Positions 15,049 through 16,742 of a stretch of 16,742 bases of DNA are shown one piece after another. The notes beneath the pieces were generated by a model. The model made no database searches. It saw only the letters and a program-made list of their open reading frames with translations, and was not told where the DNA came from. Numbering within the stretch: position 1 is the stretch's first letter; every line of letters begins with the position of its first letter. The position numbers and the translations under genes were made by a program. Source of the DNA: CAYURR01 sp964446745 (GTDB lineage: Bacteria; Bacillota; Clostridia; Lachnospirales; WQUN01); NCBI GenBank assembly GCA_964446745.1, contig CAYURR010000049.1, forward strand, positions 1-16,742, written 5' to 3'.

Positions 15049-15161
15049 AAAAATGGGTATGGTACACGTTGTTGCCATACATTCCACTTTATAGGAATAG
15101 CTATTCTCAAGATACGGAACTCACGGTTGCTCCTTATTGTTTTGTATACGATAAGCATTAG
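15033..15161 (+). CDS. Small overlapping ORF, candidate peptide of the kinase operon
   Basis: A 42-codon frame starts at ATG 15033, 16 bases inside the end of the kinase gene, so it would be translationally coupled. It reads MPSKLKKWVWYTLLPYIPLY, then RNSYSQDTE and a tail ending CFVYDKH. A basic start followed by an aromatic hydrophobic segment and a charged region recalls small membrane or signal-peptide precursors. No thiolactone-type AgrD motif is evident. Its 3' third overlaps the end of the convergent DUF3795 gene, and its ribosome site is weak (GTGGAT). It may be a real small gene, the 5' stump of a longer one, or chance. Confidence 0.35.
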   Translation: MPSKLKKWVWYTLLPYIPLYRNSYSQDTELTVAPYCFVYDKH

Positions 15162-15426
15162 CAAGGTTAGTTAGACGTTCAACAATATTGGGGTTCCAAT
15201 GGATTTTTGTCGTTAAATCATTGCACGGGAATTCAAGACATATACCGCAGAATTGCACATTATGTAGTTTTGCACACGCATGAATAGGACAACGCCCTGT
15301 CTGTGCCCATTCTTTGCAATGGCCGTCAGATTCTATGCAACCTTCGCATAATCCATCCGCTTTCTTATTGCATCCGACACAACACTCACCGCAAGCTGTT
15401 ATGGTCGGAAAATCAATTGAAAACAT
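15121..15426 (-). CDS. DUF3795-family Cys-rich, probably metal-binding protein
   Basis: This 101-residue protein starts at ATG 15426, where AGGAGTGATTAT precedes the start; the longer frame to 15501 overlaps the upstream gene and lacks a site. Twelve cysteines lie between residues 12 and 68, arranged as CGECCVGCNKKADGLCEGC, then C37, C46, C51, CGIC (60-63) and C68. This pattern is typical of DUF3795 proteins, which are thought to bind zinc or an Fe-S cluster and have no established function. The codons for CCVGCNKKAD coincide with the right copy of the 28-bp repeat. The HxlR regulator gene lies 38 bp upstream on the same strand. Confidence 0.8.
   Translation of the reverse strand: MFSIDFPTITACGECCVGCNKKADGLCEGCIESDGHCKEWAQTGRCPIHACAKLHNVQFCGICLEFPCNDLTTKIHWNPNIVERLTNLANAYRIQNNKEQP
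15356..15383 (+). repeat. 28-bp direct repeat, right copy
   Basis: This stretch is identical to 234-261 and in the same orientation, lying within the DUF3795 gene. Here it encodes in-frame a conserved Cys segment, so this is probably the ancestral copy. The spacing between the two copies is 15,122 bp. Confidence 0.85.
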
Positions 15427-15464
15427 ATAATCACTCCTATTTAATAAATTTATGTTAATCTTCA

Positions 15465-15788
15465 TTAAATACCACTTAAATAATCCTTGCCCCAGCTGCA
15501 CATAACATCTAAGATGGGAATTATACTTCTGCCAAACTCGGATAATGAATACTCAACCTTCGGGGGCACGACAGGATAGACCTCTCTTTGAATCAGTTTA
15601 TCTTCTTCAAGCTCGCGCAGTTGTTGAGTTAGCATTTTGGGCGTTGCTTGCGGAACGAGCTTTCTTAGCTCGCTAAACCTTAACACACCATTCATCAAGT
15701 GCCATAAAATCAGGGCCTTGTATTTACCGCCGATTAGTTCAATCGTGGCTTCGATAGGGCAATTGTAATTGCTCGGACATTGTTTCAT
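15465..15788 (-). CDS. HxlR-family transcriptional regulator
   Basis: This 107-residue winged-helix regulator has the HxlR landmarks. NCPIEATIELIGGKYKALIL (9-28) starts the domain, FSELRKLVPQATPKMLTQQL (38-57) is the DNA-reading part, and a wing, REVYPVVPPKVEYSLSEFG (68-86), follows. Cysteines at 4 and 10 are in the N-terminal region where YodB/HypR-type members carry their redox- or electrophile-sensing Cys. The divergent nitroreductase gene at 15925 is the likely target; HxlR genes next to nitroreductases or quinone reductases respond to quinones, diamide or similar stress in Bacillus. AGGAG lies about 10 bases before the ATG. Confidence 0.9.
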   Translation of the reverse strand: MKQCPSNYNCPIEATIELIGGKYKALILWHLMNGVLRFSELRKLVPQATPKMLTQQLRELEEDKLIQREVYPVVPPKVEYSLSEFGRSIIPILDVMCSWGKDYLSGI

Positions 15789-15805
15789 AGCTTCTATTCT
15801 CCTAC

Positions 15806-15823
15806 AGTATCATTTTTAATACT
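15806..15823. promoter_or_regulatory. Candidate HxlR operator
   Basis: AGTAT (806-810) and ATACT (819-823) form an inverted repeat with an 8-base centre in the divergent HxlR/nitroreductase intergenic region. The TACTA/TAGTA-like half-sites resemble known YodB-type operators. A second dyad, GTGC N6 GCAC, lies at 15837-15850. Binding is inferred. Confidence 0.4.
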
Positions 15824-15924
15824 ATATACCAAAAAAGTGCGTTCTTGCACAAATGAGAAATACTGATAAATTATATCATAGGGAAAAGCAAAAGCAACAA
15901 GACAAATATAGAGGGAGAATGGAT

Positions 15925-16443
15925 ATGAATTTTATTGAACTTGCAAAGAAGAGACACTCCTGCCGCAGCTACAGCGATAGGAAAGTAGAGAGGCAAAAAT
16001 TGGATCTATTGCTTGAGGTCGCGAGAGTGGCTCCAACAGGCGCTAATGTCCAGCCGCAAAAGTTGATTGTGGTACAAAGTGAGGAGGGCCTTGCAAAAAT
16101 CAGTAAGGCTACGAATATTTTTAATGCACCACTCGCGATAATTGTCTGTGGCGATACCGACAAGGCCTGGACGAGGCCGTTTGACAAAAAGCAGATTACC
16201 GATATAGACGTTAGCATTGTTACAAGCCACATGATGCTGCAGGCAACAGAGTTGGGTTTAGATACTGTCTGGGTATGCTATTTCAAGCCGGATGTAATAA
16301 AGGCCGAGTTCGATCTACCCGAAAATCTTGAACCTATAAACATTCTTGTTATAGGATATGGAAACGGTAAACCGGAAGAACCTGATAGACATAATAAGAC
16401 TCGGAAGCCTTTAAGCGAAACGGTATGCTTTGAACATCTATAA
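15925..16443 (+). CDS. Nitroreductase-family FMN oxidoreductase
   Basis: This protein has 172 residues from ATG 15925, where AGAGGGAG lies 7 bases upstream; the in-frame ATG at 15853 has no such site and begins with low-information charged sequence. The N-terminal FMN-binding signature, KKRHSCRSYSDRKV (residues 8-21), is followed by EVARVAPTGANVQPQKLIVV (31-50) and the dimer-core helix SHMMLQATELGLDTVWVCYF (101-120). It ends with NILVIGYGNGKPEEPDRHNK, typical of short nitroreductases that reduce nitro compounds or quinones with NAD(P)H. Its length is normal for this compact subgroup. It is probably controlled by the divergent HxlR protein. Confidence 0.9.
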   Translation: MNFIELAKKRHSCRSYSDRKVERQKLDLLLEVARVAPTGANVQPQKLIVVQSEEGLAKISKATNIFNAPLAIIVCGDTDKAWTRPFDKKQITDIDVSIVTSHMMLQATELGLDTVWVCYFKPDVIKAEFDLPENLEPINILVIGYGNGKPEEPDRHNKTRKPLSETVCFEHL

Positions 16444-16448
16444 GTGGA

Positions 16449-16742
16449 GTTTATGACAATATAATCGTAGGCGGCTCTTATATTTCTCTTTAAGATCACA
16501 ATGCCTTTAATTTGTTTGAAAATGAAAACGGTAATGTTATTGCTCGACGAGATTTTTCTGAAGGCGAGGGGGTGGTTGTTGCTGATATGGTTTGGGATAC
16601 CTCAAAGCCAAAAAGGGTTCAAGATTATCCAGAAAGATATTGGATTCCTGATCTGCCGGATTCATATATAAACGCATGGGAAACAAAAAATCCACAGGCT
16701 CAAAAATACTATGGAACAATCGCAATGAAATATTATATGGGT
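16449..16742 (+). pseudogene. Carbon-nitrogen hydrolase (nitrilase-like) relic, 5'-truncated, runs off the window
   Basis: The frame reads YDNIIVGGSYISL, then an in-frame TAA (16491-16493), then DHNAFNLFENENGNVIARRD, FSEGEGVVVADMVW and RYWIPDLPDSYINAWE, and stays open to the window end. The 'xxGNVIAR...EGEGVVVADM' pattern is that of the C-terminal part of nitrilase-superfamily amidohydrolases. The N-terminal half with the catalytic Glu, Lys and Cys is absent upstream, where the intact nitroreductase gene ends at 16443. It is therefore a degraded remnant unless translation begins elsewhere. The family call is moderate. Confidence 0.5.

Noticed and set aside
15057..15106. Hairpin GTATGG/CCATAC and palindrome GAATAGCTATTC between convergent genes
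   Set aside because: The stems are short and lack a T-run, so I do not call a terminator, although one would be expected there.

Overview
The window looks like a chromosomal accessory region from a spore-forming, low-to-mid GC Firmicute of class Clostridia. The evidence is a Spo0A-type DNA-binding domain, two GHKL (AgrC-like) histidine kinases, an SLH-anchored surface protein, strong AGGAGG ribosome sites, and an HxlR/nitroreductase pair. I cannot name the species.

Left part (1-3232). After the 3' end of an unrecognised gene and a hairpin, a leftward unit holds, in transcription order, an orphan RelB/DinJ-type antitoxin, a LytTR response regulator and a GHKL sensor kinase. A near-consensus promoter (TTGACA-17-TATGAT) precedes it, and its -10 lies in overlapping palindromes. 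No toxin follows the antitoxin; only a 12-codon ORF in the usual toxin position remains. Divergently lies a small stand-alone receiver-like protein without the acidic pair. Its extended -10 is preceded by two 14-bp direct repeats 20 bp apart, the geometry expected for a LytTR-type activator.

Centre (3370-11201). A cytoplasmic-looking arylsulfotransferase-family protein is followed after 24 bp by a 2139-residue secreted protein. In order, that protein has a signal peptide, three ~300-residue GLUG beta-solenoid units, MBG/YDG-like Ig modules, two InlB-type B repeats, a Pro/Thr linker, a pre-SLH domain and three SLH motifs. A 14-bp-stem terminator closes the unit.

Right part (11202-16742). Composition becomes visibly more AT-rich. 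First comes debris: an IS4-type transposase fragment, a small membrane protein, a Gly-rich fragment, an ABC-ATPase fragment and a small Gly/Val-rich peptide ORF. These suggest a decayed small-peptide/bacteriocin locus. Next is a two-component operon in which a GHKL kinase is paired with a Spo0A-like (receiver plus Spo0A C-terminal) regulator, with a small overlapping ORF at its end. A convergent DUF3795 Cys-rich protein, an HxlR regulator with a divergent nitroreductase, and a 5'-truncated carbon-nitrogen hydrolase relic finish the window.

The most surprising structural feature is a perfect 28-bp direct repeat. One copy is at the very end of the first kinase gene (234-261) and the other is inside the DUF3795 gene (15356-15383), so they bracket about 15.1 kb. 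No recombinase gene is seen in the window. No rRNA, tRNA or CRISPR was recognised.
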